Positions 1 to 5,444 of a stretch of 6,456 nucleotides of DNA are shown in pieces. Location of the stretch: positions 1 to 6,456 of the forward strand of contig CALXRJ010000081.1 of NCBI GenBank assembly GCA_944390615.1, in the 5' to 3' direction. The stretch comes from an uncultured Clostridia bacterium. GTDB taxonomy: Bacteria > Bacillota > Clostridia > TANB77 > CAG-508. The position numbers and the translations under genes are program-made. The number at the start of each line of letters is the position of its first letter. The stretch's first letter is position 1. The notes beneath the pieces are model-generated. The model had not been told where the DNA came from and made no database searches. It saw nothing but the letters and a program-made list of their open reading frames with translations.

Positions 1-1
1 A

Positions 2-175
2 GCTGCACCATCTAACTTAGCATTTGGAACCCAACTAAATATTAATGGAAAAACCTATGTAGTAGAAGATAGAGGAGGAGCCATTACGGGAAACAGAATT
101 GATATATATGTAGGCTCTCATAGCGAAGCTTTAGCGTGGGGGGTTAAATATCTACCGGTTCAAATTGAAAATTAA
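2..175 (+). CDS. C-terminal fragment of a 3D-domain cell-wall protein (5' end outside window)
   Basis: An open frame runs in from the left edge and gives 57 residues ending YLPVQIEN before a TAA stop. The fragment contains FGTQLNING, then VVEDRGGAITGNRIDIYVG, then SHSEALAWGVK. This is the characteristic C-terminal half of the 3D domain (MltA-like double-psi barrel), with two of the family's conserved aspartates in EDRGG and GNRID. Proteins with this domain (YabE, YocH and Rpf2-like) act outside the cell on peptidoglycan, as lytic transglycosylase-like or muralytic enzymes. The domain sits at the extreme C-terminus, as in YabE-type proteins, where it often follows a G5 domain. The N-terminal architecture is outside the window, so the exact subfamily cannot be told. 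A hairpin terminator follows within 10 nt, so this is the last gene of its transcript. The domain call is confident; the specific role is inference. Confidence 0.85.
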   Translation, partial: AAPSNLAFGTQLNINGKTYVVEDRGGAITGNRIDIYVGSHSEALAWGVKYLPVQIEN

Positions 176-181
176 TAGAAT

Positions 182-218
182 AAAAATAGCTAAACTTGAA
201 ATGGTTTGGCTATTTTTT
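182..218 (+). terminator. Rho-independent terminator of the 3D-domain gene
   Basis: AAATAGCTAAAC (184-195) pairs with GTTTGGCTATTT (204-215) through 12 positions, one of them a G-T pair. The loop is 8 nt, and T residues run through 213-218. It begins within 10 nt of the stop codon at 175, so it closes the upstream transcript before the repeat region. Confidence 0.85.
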
Positions 219-224
219 GCGTCG

Positions 225-251
225 ATATGAATACACGGTGAATCATAACTA
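225..251 (+). repeat. Right-end remnant of the fold-back repeat
   Basis: These 27 bases match the right end of repeat copy 2 (6331-6357) at 23 of 27 positions, sharing ATATGAATACAC and ending TAACTA. Sequence further left does not match the element, so only the terminal part of a third copy survives, in the same orientation as the other two. It abuts copy 1 through the 8 bp TATTTAAA. GTGAATCATAAC (238-249) can also pair with GTTACAATTCAC (258-269) at 10 of 12 positions around that 8 bp, because the element's two ends are inverted repeats of each other. Confidence 0.6.
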
Positions 252-257
252 TTTAAA
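250..257. repeat. Left flanking direct repeat TATTTAAA (candidate target-site duplication)
   Basis: TATTTAAA lies immediately left of copy 1 and is repeated exactly at 516-523, immediately right of it. If the element is bounded by GTTAC and GTAAC, this is an 8 bp target-site duplication. The identity extends left to 12 bp (TAACTATTTAAA), because the remnant and copy 1 share the terminal TAAC. Copy 2 shows no comparable duplication. Confidence 0.5.
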
Positions 258-515
258 GTTACAATTCACGGCTGGAATAAGCCGCCTCAAACGGTTATTG
301 TTATAAAATTTATTGCATTCCTCGGCTCCCGGCATACCTGAAGAGCATCTAACCTTAAATGAATCGAGCCTCTCGCTACATCCTTCGCGCTTCCTCATTT
401 CATTTAAGTATAAGATGCTCTATCAGGTATTCTGGTCACATTCGTCATTCCATAAATTTTATAACAATAACCGTTTGAGGCTTCTCTGCAATATTAATAC
501 ACTGTAAATAGTAAC
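258..515 (+). repeat. Fold-back (MITE-like) repeat, copy 1, 258 bp
   Basis: This copy matches 6100-6355 with about 14 substitutions and two 1-bp gaps (about 94%). Ends are imperfect inverted repeats: GTTACAATTCACGG at the left against GTTACTATTTACAG from the complement of the right (11 of 14). The interior folds back on itself. Bases 284-313 are a perfect 30 bp inverted repeat of 452-481. Further in, ATACCTGA (334-341) pairs with TCAGGTAT (423-430), GAGCATCT (343-350) with AGATGCTC (413-420), and TTAAATGAA (355-363) with TTCATTTAA (399-407). That leaves a terminal loop at about 364-398 that is richer in GC than the surroundings. A 64-codon TTG-initiated frame crosses the element but is frameshifted in copy 2, so the element is not protein-coding. 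Size, inverted ends, fold-back structure and flanking 8 bp repeats fit a non-autonomous mobile element. A structured RNA gene or mRNA leader is the alternative. I do not recognise a named family. Confidence 0.8.
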
Positions 516-523
516 TATTTAAA
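516..523. repeat. Right flanking direct repeat TATTTAAA
   Basis: This is an exact copy of bases 250-257, abutting the right end of repeat copy 1. See the left partner for interpretation. Confidence 0.5.
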
Positions 524-555
524 TGATTATTGCGATAAAATTTGTTTATTAAGGG

Positions 556-584
556 TTTACAAAAAAGGCAAAATTTTATATAAT
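556..584 (+). promoter_or_regulatory. Sigma-A type promoter for xth
   Basis: The -35 box TTTACA (556-561) and the consensus -10 box TATAAT (579-584) are separated by an ideal 17 nt. Transcription would start near 591, giving a leader of only about 23 nt that carries the ribosome binding site. The -35 box lies 40 nt downstream of repeat copy 1. Confidence 0.85.
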
Positions 585-613
585 AGAAATACTAAAAAGA
601 GGAGAATAAAATC

Positions 614-1450
614 ATGAAATTAATATCTTGGAATGTAAACGGAATAAGAGCCTGTTTAAAAAAAGGATTTGCAGAATTTTTTAAACAAGCAGATGCAGAC
701 ATATTTTGCTTGCAAGAAACAAAAATGCAAGTCAGCAAAGCAGAAGAAACAGAAACAAAAGAAGAACAAATCTCTTGCATACCAGACAAAAAAGCAGAAA
801 AAGAAATAAACGAAATTTTAAATTTGCCCATTTTTAATCAATATTATGATTATTGGAATAGTGCGGAAAAGAAAGGTTATTCAGGAACAGCCATTTTTAC
901 CAAACAAAAACCAATTTCAGTAAAATATGGAATTGGCATACCAGAACATGACAAAGAAGGAAGAGTCATAACATTGGAATTTGACAAATTTTATATGGTA
1001 GACATCTATACGCCAAATGCCAAAAGAGAATTAGAGAGATTAGACTATAGACAAGTTTGGGAAGATGAGATTAGAAATTATTTACAAGGATTAAAAAAAC
1101 AAAAACCAGTTATCATGTGTGGAGATTTAAATGTAGCACACCAAGAAATCGATTTAAAAAATCCAAAAACCAATAGAGGAAATGCTGGATTTACGGATGA
1201 AGAAAGAAACAAAATGACAGAACTATTAAAGGCAGGTTTTATAGATACATTTCGATATTTATATCCAGAAAAAACAGATTGCTATAGTTGGTGGTCTTAT
1301 ATGGGAAAAGCCAGAGAAAAAAATGTTGGGTGGAGAATTGACTATTTTATTGTATCAGATGACATCAAAGACAAAATAAAACAAGCTGAAATATATACCA
1401 ATATTTTAGGAAGTGACCATTGCCCAGTAGGATTAGAAATAGAAATTTAA
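614..1450 (+). CDS. xth: Exodeoxyribonuclease III (AP endonuclease family 1)
   Basis: Exonuclease III is a Mg-dependent cytoplasmic enzyme. It cleaves the backbone 5' to abasic sites and removes 3' blocking groups in base-excision repair. The 278-residue product has the full set of family motifs: SWNVNGIRA at the N-terminus (Asn7), CLQETK (metal-binding Glu35), DIYTPNA (Tyr132), CGDLNVAH (Asp171, Asn173), WRIDYFIVS (Asp243) and the C-terminal GSDHCPV (Asp268-His269). All catalytic residues are present. The start is fixed by AGAGGAG at 598-604, 9 nt upstream of ATG, and by the MKLISWN beginning typical of the family. The protein is some 20-25 residues longer than usual because of a polar Glu/Lys-rich stretch at about residues 40-68, between the Glu35 motif and the conserved YWNSAEKKGYSGTAIF block. 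It is the first gene after a strong promoter and is followed after 16 nt by the AI-2E transporter. The family call is near certain. Bacillota orthologs are often called exoA. Confidence 0.97.
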   Translation: MKLISWNVNGIRACLKKGFAEFFKQADADIFCLQETKMQVSKAEETETKEEQISCIPDKKAEKEINEILNLPIFNQYYDYWNSAEKKGYSGTAIFTKQKPISVKYGIGIPEHDKEGRVITLEFDKFYMVDIYTPNAKRELERLDYRQVWEDEIRNYLQGLKKQKPVIMCGDLNVAHQEIDLKNPKTNRGNAGFTDEERNKMTELLKAGFIDTFRYLYPEKTDCYSWWSYMGKAREKNVGWRIDYFIVSDDIKDKIKQAEIYTNILGSDHCPVGLEIEI

Positions 1451-1466
1451 GAGAGGACGAAGATTT

Positions 1467-2600
1467 ATGAAAGAAGAATTAAAAGGTCATTGGAAAACAT
1501 GGGTGTTTTTTTTAACACTTGGAACAATATTCATTATTCTATATAAAGCATTAGACAGTATTGGCTATTTGGGAGACTTTATAGGAAATTTTATTTCTGT
1601 TATTTCTCCGTTTTTAGTTGGATTATTGTTATCTTATTTATTGTATATTCCAGAAAGCAAAATAGAAAAACTATACAAAAGAGCAAGGGCAAGATTTTGT
1701 AGAAAACATGCCAGAAAATTAGCTATTCTTACTACCTATATAATAGCAATTTTAATATTATTCATTATTATCAATGTCATTTTGCCAGTTTTATTAGAAA
1801 GTGTAAATGAGCTAATTGTGAATTTACAGAGTTATTATGTCAAAGTAATTGACACATATAATAATTTACCAGAAGATTCTATTTTTAAAACAGAACAAGT
1901 TTATAATGCTTTAAAAGAGTTACAGAATTTTGATTTGCAACAATATCTAAGTATGGATCGTATAACAGGATATGTAAAAAGTGTAGTAGGAGTAGCCAAA
2001 GGAATTTTTGATGTATTTGTTGCTATTGTAGTATCTGTTTATATTTTAGCAGAAAGAAATGAAATTTTACAATTCTTTAAAAAACTCATTAGAGCTATTT
2101 TTAAAGAAAAAACTTATACCAGTATAGAACAATATTTTTACAAAGCAAATGGCATATTTTTTAAATTTATTTCCAGCCAATTAATTGATGCAATTATTGT
2201 TGGTGTTTTAGCAACCATTGTGATGAACATTTTACAAATAAAATATGCCTCTTTACTAGGATTTACAATTGGTTTATTTAATATGATACCTTATTTTGGA
2301 GCCATCATTGCAGTAGCGTTAGCTGCCATTATTACATTAATTACAGATGGTTTTTCAAAAGCATTACTTATGTTAATTATTGTTGTTATATTACAGCAAA
2401 TAGATGCTAATATTATTAATCCAAAAATAATAGGAGATTCCTTAAAAATTAGTCCATTACTTGTTATTTTGGCAGTAACAGTGGGAGGAGCTTATTTTGG
2501 CGTAATTGGAATGTTTTTAGGAGTACCAGTTGCAGCTGTTTTGAAAATATTGGTAAATGCTTACATTGACAATAAACTTGCAGAGAGGTATACTAAATAG
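1467..2600 (+). CDS. AI-2E family (UPF0118/PerM-like) membrane transporter
   Basis: This 377-residue integral membrane protein has hydrophobic segments at roughly residues 10-28, 36-61, 85-112, 175-194, 236-256, 261-293, 298-311, 330-347 and 349-371. A soluble, amphipathic stretch lies at about 113-168. Two C-terminal signatures identify the AI-2E transporter family: FNMIPYFGAIIA (residues 271-282) and QQIDANIINPKIIG (310-323) followed by LKISPLL. The family includes E. coli TqsA (AI-2 export), Bacillus YtvI and YueF, and antiporter-like members, so the transported substrate cannot be read from sequence. The ribosome binding site AGAGGA is at 1452-1457, 9 nt from ATG. The 16 nt gap after xth, with no terminator or promoter, implies co-transcription; I see no functional link between the two. 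Length and topology are normal for the family. Confidence 0.92.
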   Translation: MKEELKGHWKTWVFFLTLGTIFIILYKALDSIGYLGDFIGNFISVISPFLVGLLLSYLLYIPESKIEKLYKRARARFCRKHARKLAILTTYIIAILILFIIINVILPVLLESVNELIVNLQSYYVKVIDTYNNLPEDSIFKTEQVYNALKELQNFDLQQYLSMDRITGYVKSVVGVAKGIFDVFVAIVVSVYILAERNEILQFFKKLIRAIFKEKTYTSIEQYFYKANGIFFKFISSQLIDAIIVGVLATIVMNILQIKYASLLGFTIGLFNMIPYFGAIIAVALAAIITLITDGFSKALLMLIIVVILQQIDANIINPKIIGDSLKISPLLVILAVTVGGAYFGVIGMFLGVPVAAVLKILVNAYIDNKLAERYTK

Positions 2601-2705
2601 GGACAAGTTAAAAGAAAAAATATAAAATTAGGAAGTAGTTTGAAAAAAGCTTTATTTCATAACCATATGAGCCTTTAAGCAAAGCAAGAAAGGAATGGAA
2701 TTTTT

Positions 2706-3899
2706 ATGAAAAAAAACCAAGATGGAACAATTGTAATCAAATTTAGTATTGTTTGGTTTGTTATAGCTATCATCATAATAGCTTTAATGATATCGTTTTT
2801 CAAAAACTATATATTTGCTACCAATGAAGAGGAAAAAGAAGCTATAGTAGCTTTTGAACCAAATCAAAAGTCAGTAGATGTCATAGAAGTAATGTTAGAA
2901 AATACAAATTCCAATAAAAAAATGGTAAATGAACAAAGAGATGTTGCCTATACAACAGAATATGAAGATAATCCTAATTTACCAAAAGAAGAACAGCAAG
3001 TAAAACAAGAAGGAAAAATAGGAAAAGTTCAAGTAACGGCATTGCAAGAATACCAAAATGGAGAAATGATAAACGAAGAAATTATAGAAAGTAACACAAT
3101 AGAAGAAGTAGTAACAGAAATTATTTATGTAGGAACATCAGAATTTTTAAGCAAATATAGTGTACATATTGATGATCAAATGTATTTATTAGAAGCAGAG
3201 GACTTAAAAAAGGAAGCATCTGATGAAGCAGAAACCATTTGTCAAATTCCAAGATATCTAAATGTAACCATAAAAGAAGCGGGGGAAGAGTGGATTAAAG
3301 TTACCTATCAAGGACAAGAAGGGTATTTAAAAACAACCCATATTACCTCAGAAGCAGTTACCCCTCTAATTACGGAAAAAAATAGAATAGCAACTTTAAA
3401 AAACAATTTAAATATAGATATGGATTTAAGTGTACCAAGTGGTTTAACATTAAGTGATTATAAAACAGTATTTGCTAACAATTTGAGTGATAAAAATAAA
3501 ATATTTGAACAAAATGCAGAAAATTTTTATAAGGCAGAACAAAAATATAAAATCAATGGAATCTTTTTAGCAGCAATAGGTATTCATGAAAGTGCCTGGG
3601 GAACATCAACACTAGCAGCAGATAAAAATAACTTATTTGGCTATGCAGCCTATGATAGAGATCCCTATAATAGTGCTACAACCTTCACAGATTATGAAAA
3701 TGCAATTAATACTGTAGCAGAGGCTTTATCTATAAAATATTTACATGTAGCAGGAACTACAATTGGAGAAGGTCTTACTGCAACAGGCATATATTTTAAT
3801 GGAACTTCATTAAAATCAGTTAATGTAAGATATGCAAGTGATGAAAATTGGGCTGATAAAGTATTTACCTATATGCAATATTTATATAATAAATTATAA
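2706..3899 (+). CDS. Membrane-anchored G5 / SH3-like / glucosaminidase cell-wall hydrolase
   Basis: This 397-residue protein has four recognisable parts. Residues 11-38 are one uncleaved-looking transmembrane helix (IVWFVIAIIIIALMISFF), which places the rest outside the membrane. Residues about 73-143 are a G5 domain, with YTTEYEDNPNLPKEEQQVKQ, EGKIGKVQVT and a terminal EIIYVGT. Residues about 158-213 resemble a bacterial SH3 wall-binding domain (YLNVTIKEAGEEWIKVTYQG then GYLKTTHIT). Residues about 260-397 are a LytG/FlgJ-type endo-beta-N-acetylglucosaminidase domain. Its motif is IFLAAIGIHESAWGTS, with the probable catalytic acid Glu295, followed by KNNLFGYAAYDRDPY and FTDYENAINTVAEAL. The likely role is cutting glycan strands during wall growth or remodelling, with G5 and SH3 parts holding the enzyme on the wall. 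The ribosome binding site AAGGA (2690-2694) is 11 nt before ATG. The gene lies 105 nt after the transporter, with only weak promoter-like sequence between. Domain calls are strong except SH3, which is moderate. Confidence 0.88.
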   Translation: MKKNQDGTIVIKFSIVWFVIAIIIIALMISFFKNYIFATNEEEKEAIVAFEPNQKSVDVIEVMLENTNSNKKMVNEQRDVAYTTEYEDNPNLPKEEQQVKQEGKIGKVQVTALQEYQNGEMINEEIIESNTIEEVVTEIIYVGTSEFLSKYSVHIDDQMYLLEAEDLKKEASDEAETICQIPRYLNVTIKEAGEEWIKVTYQGQEGYLKTTHITSEAVTPLITEKNRIATLKNNLNIDMDLSVPSGLTLSDYKTVFANNLSDKNKIFEQNAENFYKAEQKYKINGIFLAAIGIHESAWGTSTLAADKNNLFGYAAYDRDPYNSATTFTDYENAINTVAEALSIKYLHVAGTTIGEGLTATGIYFNGTSLKSVNVRYASDENWADKVFTYMQYLYNKL

Positions 3900-3913
3900 A
3901 ATGGCAACTAAAA

Positions 3914-3958
3914 ACAGAGCTTTTAGACAAAAAATAAGTATTGTCAAATAAGCTCTGT
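3914..3958 (+). other. Intergenic RNA hairpin between the glucosaminidase and the next gene
   Basis: ACAGAGCTT (3914-3922) pairs perfectly with AAGCTCTGT (3950-3958). Inside that stem GACAA (3926-3930) pairs with TTGTC (3941-3945). The sequence after it (AATTACATTT) has no clean T run, so it is not a canonical plus-strand terminator. On the minus strand the stem would be followed by TTTTT, but no minus-strand gene ends here. It ends 12 nt before the ribosome binding site of the next gene. It may act as a partial attenuator or an mRNA processing or stability element. Confidence 0.5.
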
Positions 3959-3982
3959 AATTACATTTAAGAGGGGTAGCCT

Positions 3983-4792
3983 ATGAAAAAAAGAAGCAAA
4001 GAGAAAAAATGGATGGCAATATTAATAGCCATATTGGTAGTAGTAATATTAGTTTATGCATGGATAATAAGAAATCATTTAAAAATAAACCAATTTGCAG
4101 AAGCCAATATGGAAGTTTATCAAAATAATGAAGAACAAGTATTTCAAGTAGAAAGGATTGTTCTTTGTAGTAGTGCTAATGCGATAGATTTAAGTCAAGA
4201 ACAAAATTTACAGAATTTAAGTATCTATCAATATACAGATATAGCAGTATATATTAACAATGGAGAAGAACTTTCTAATAAAAATACGGTAAAAGAACTT
4301 TATATCGATCAAATTAGTTTTGAGGGTACAGATACCCTTGGAAGTAAAAGTTTAAATTATAAAAATATTTTGAATTTCGGATTAAAACAAGAAATACTAG
4401 AAGAACAGAAAACAGATCATATAAATTTTAATATTATATATACCAATGAAGAAAATGAAACAGCCAATTATGAGAAACCCACTTTTTTTACAGATTGCTC
4501 TAATCCAATTACTTTACAATATTTAAATTATAATTTAGCAACAAATTACAAAATGGATGAAAATAAAAGTGTAGATTTTGATGGAAACATATTAGAAGAT
4601 GCTGGCATTTTGGCAGAAGATTTGAACTGTAAGGTAAAGTTTAAAATTAATATTATCAATAATCAAGATGAAAAATATTCTTGTTGGATTAATTTTGAAA
4701 TTCCTTTAGAAGATATTTATAAAGGAACAACCATGAAAGCGAAAACAACAAATGGAAATAAATATGTGTTTTTTAGAGAATCAATGGGGTAG
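3983..4792 (+). CDS. Membrane-anchored protein of unknown function
   Basis: I do not recognise this 269-residue protein. It begins with a strongly basic segment (MKKRSKEKK) followed by one hydrophobic helix at about residues 10-30. There is no lipobox, so it is probably an N-terminally anchored protein with its body outside the membrane. The remaining ~240 residues are acidic to neutral, rich in Asn, Glu, Ile and Tyr, and look beta-rich. Stretches such as YTDIAVYINN and VKELYIDQISFEG alternate hydrophobic and polar residues. There are four cysteines (62, 172, 216, 234) in no metal-binding spacing. The ribosome binding site AGAGGGG (3970-3976) is 6 nt before ATG and supports the start. Base composition and codon use resemble the neighbours. 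It lies 83 nt after the glucosaminidase and ends in a terminator, so it is the last gene of this cluster. That context suggests an envelope role, but this is guilt by association only. Confidence 0.85.
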   Translation: MKKRSKEKKWMAILIAILVVVILVYAWIIRNHLKINQFAEANMEVYQNNEEQVFQVERIVLCSSANAIDLSQEQNLQNLSIYQYTDIAVYINNGEELSNKNTVKELYIDQISFEGTDTLGSKSLNYKNILNFGLKQEILEEQKTDHINFNIIYTNEENETANYEKPTFFTDCSNPITLQYLNYNLATNYKMDENKSVDFDGNILEDAGILAEDLNCKVKFKINIINNQDEKYSCWINFEIPLEDIYKGTTMKAKTTNGNKYVFFRESMG

Positions 4793-4815
4793 ATTTTGTA
4801 GTCTACTCTATTTTT
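4785..4815 (+). terminator. Terminator overlapping the stop codon of the unknown gene
   Basis: TGGGGTAGA (4785-4793) pairs with TCTACTCTA (4802-4810) through nine positions including two G-T pairs. The loop is 8 nt and TTTTT (4811-4815) follows. The TAG stop at 4790-4792 lies inside the 5' arm, so a terminating ribosome could hinder stem formation. It would end the xth-to-unknown-gene transcript. Confidence 0.65.
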
Positions 4816-4840
4816 GTCATAGAGAAGTAGGTTAATTTGT

Positions 4841-4924
4841 ATGAAAAGATTTGTTAAATTATTTTTTGCATATTTTATGTATTTTATAATAAAATTTAAA
4901 GAATTTACAAATTATAAAATATAG
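4841..4924 (+). CDS. Possible 27-residue hydrophobic small protein or upstream ORF
   Basis: ATG at 4841 opens 27 codons: MKRFVKLFFAYFMYFIIKFK, then seven more residues, then TAG at 4922-4924. It has a basic start, one hydrophobic stretch (about residues 7-18) and a lysine-containing tail, the shape of a small membrane peptide. AAGTAGG (4825-4831), one base from AAGGAGG, lies 9 nt upstream. The stop falls 8 nt before the ATG of the YyaC-like gene, next to that gene's ribosome binding site, which would allow translational coupling. Against it, the region is extremely AT-rich, so Phe, Tyr, Ile and Lys codons arise by chance. The best -10 box for the next gene also lies inside it, which would put the ORF upstream of the transcription start. 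Speculative. Confidence 0.25.
   Translation: MKRFVKLFFAYFMYFIIKFKEFTNYKI
4863..4890 (+). promoter_or_regulatory. Probable promoter of the YyaC-like gene
   Basis: A consensus TATAAT (4885-4890) stands 43 nt before the ATG at 4933. The best -35 candidate is the poor TTTTTG (4863-4868) at 16 nt spacing. The gene lies after a terminator and needs its own promoter. If it is expressed during sporulation, a sporulation sigma factor could act here instead, but I could not identify such boxes. Confidence 0.4.
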
Positions 4925-4932
4925 GTGATAAA

Positions 4933-5397
4933 ATGCAAGAAATTCATGATTATGTCAAAAACTTGAAAAGAAAAATCAAGGTCAATAAAAAAGAAGTTAT
5001 ATTTGTATGTATTGGGTGTAATGAAATATTAGGAGATAGCATAGGCCCATTAGTTGGGAGTTATTTAAAACGTAAAATAGGAGAAAAGAAAGTATTAGGA
5101 GACTTAAATAATAATATTTGTAGCCAAGAAGATTTAATGGATTATTATCCTAAAATTAAAAATAAATTTATCATTGCGATTGATTCAGCACTTGCTAGTA
5201 AAGAATTAGCAGGAGAAATTTTTATAAACAATCATCCATTGGTTATGGGATTAGGGGTTAATAAAAATAAAGGATTGATAGGAGATGTAAGCATCAAAGC
5301 TGGTATTTCTGATTTGGAAAATATAGATGAAAAATTTGTAAGGAATTTATCAGAAGTAATTGGAAAAGGAATTTATTTTTGGTATCAACTTAGCTAG
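4933..5397 (+). CDS. YyaC-like (DUF1256) sporulation protein, germination-protease-type fold
   Basis: This 154-residue protein has the motif layout of the DUF1256/YyaC family. It has a beta strand and glycine turn VIFVCIGCNEILGDSIGPLV (residues 22-41), a second strand with a conserved aspartate FIIAIDSAL (79-87), and a glycine-rich block MGLGVNKNKGLIGDVSI (105-121). Asp35 and Asp84 are the positions expected to be functional, by analogy with the related GPR spore protease and hydrogenase-maturation peptidase fold. Bacillus YyaC is made during sporulation; its substrate is not firmly established. The product is shorter than Bacillus YyaC (about 200 residues), mainly through short N- and C-terminal extensions, with the core intact. 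AGGTGAT (4923-4929) serves as ribosome binding site close to the ATG. The gene is probably monocistronic and convergent with lemA. Family call good; exact function unknown. Confidence 0.82.
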   Translation: MQEIHDYVKNLKRKIKVNKKEVIFVCIGCNEILGDSIGPLVGSYLKRKIGEKKVLGDLNNNICSQEDLMDYYPKIKNKFIIAIDSALASKELAGEIFINNHPLVMGLGVNKNKGLIGDVSIKAGISDLENIDEKFVRNLSEVIGKGIYFWYQLS

Positions 5398-5436
5398 GGA
5401 GCCATTGGGACCGGGTCTTTTGTCCCAATGGTTCTC
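5397..5436. terminator. Long hairpin between convergent yyaC-like and lemA genes
   Basis: GGGAGCCATTGGGAC (5397-5411) pairs with GTCCCAATGGTTCTC (5422-5436) through all 15 positions, two of them G-T. The 10 nt loop is CGGGTCTTTT. It begins on the last base of the yyaC-like stop codon and ends 8 nt from the lemA stop, so it is placed to end both transcripts. Neither side has a proper T run. It is also unusually GC-rich for this window. Confidence 0.6.
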
Positions 5437-5444
5437 AACAGCAT

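Noticed and set aside
313..507. 64-codon plus-strand frame inside repeat copy 1
   Set aside because: It starts with TTG without a ribosome binding site, lies wholly within the fold-back repeat, and is frameshifted in copy 2 by a 1-bp deletion, so it is not under coding constraint.
258..515. CRISPR array or retron-type msr/msd locus suggested by repeats and a long hairpin
   Set aside because: There are only two distant full copies of a 257 bp unit, with no short regularly spaced repeats, no reverse transcriptase and no cas genes.
258..515. Riboswitch or T-box leader for xth
   Set aside because: The xth promoter lies downstream of the repeat and gives a leader of about 23 nt, so the hairpin is not in that mRNA. 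No known riboswitch core was recognised.
592..831. 79-codon minus-strand frame over the 5' part of xth
   Set aside because: It lies antisense to a gene with all expected exonuclease III motifs. Its Ser/Phe/Cys-rich product is what the complement of Lys/Glu/Ala-rich codons gives.
2640..2669. Possible promoter TTGAAA / CATATG between the transporter and the glucosaminidase
   Set aside because: The -35 box is fair but the -10 box is poor and the spacing is 18 nt. In such AT-rich DNA this is weak, so I did not list it as a feature, though an internal promoter is possible.
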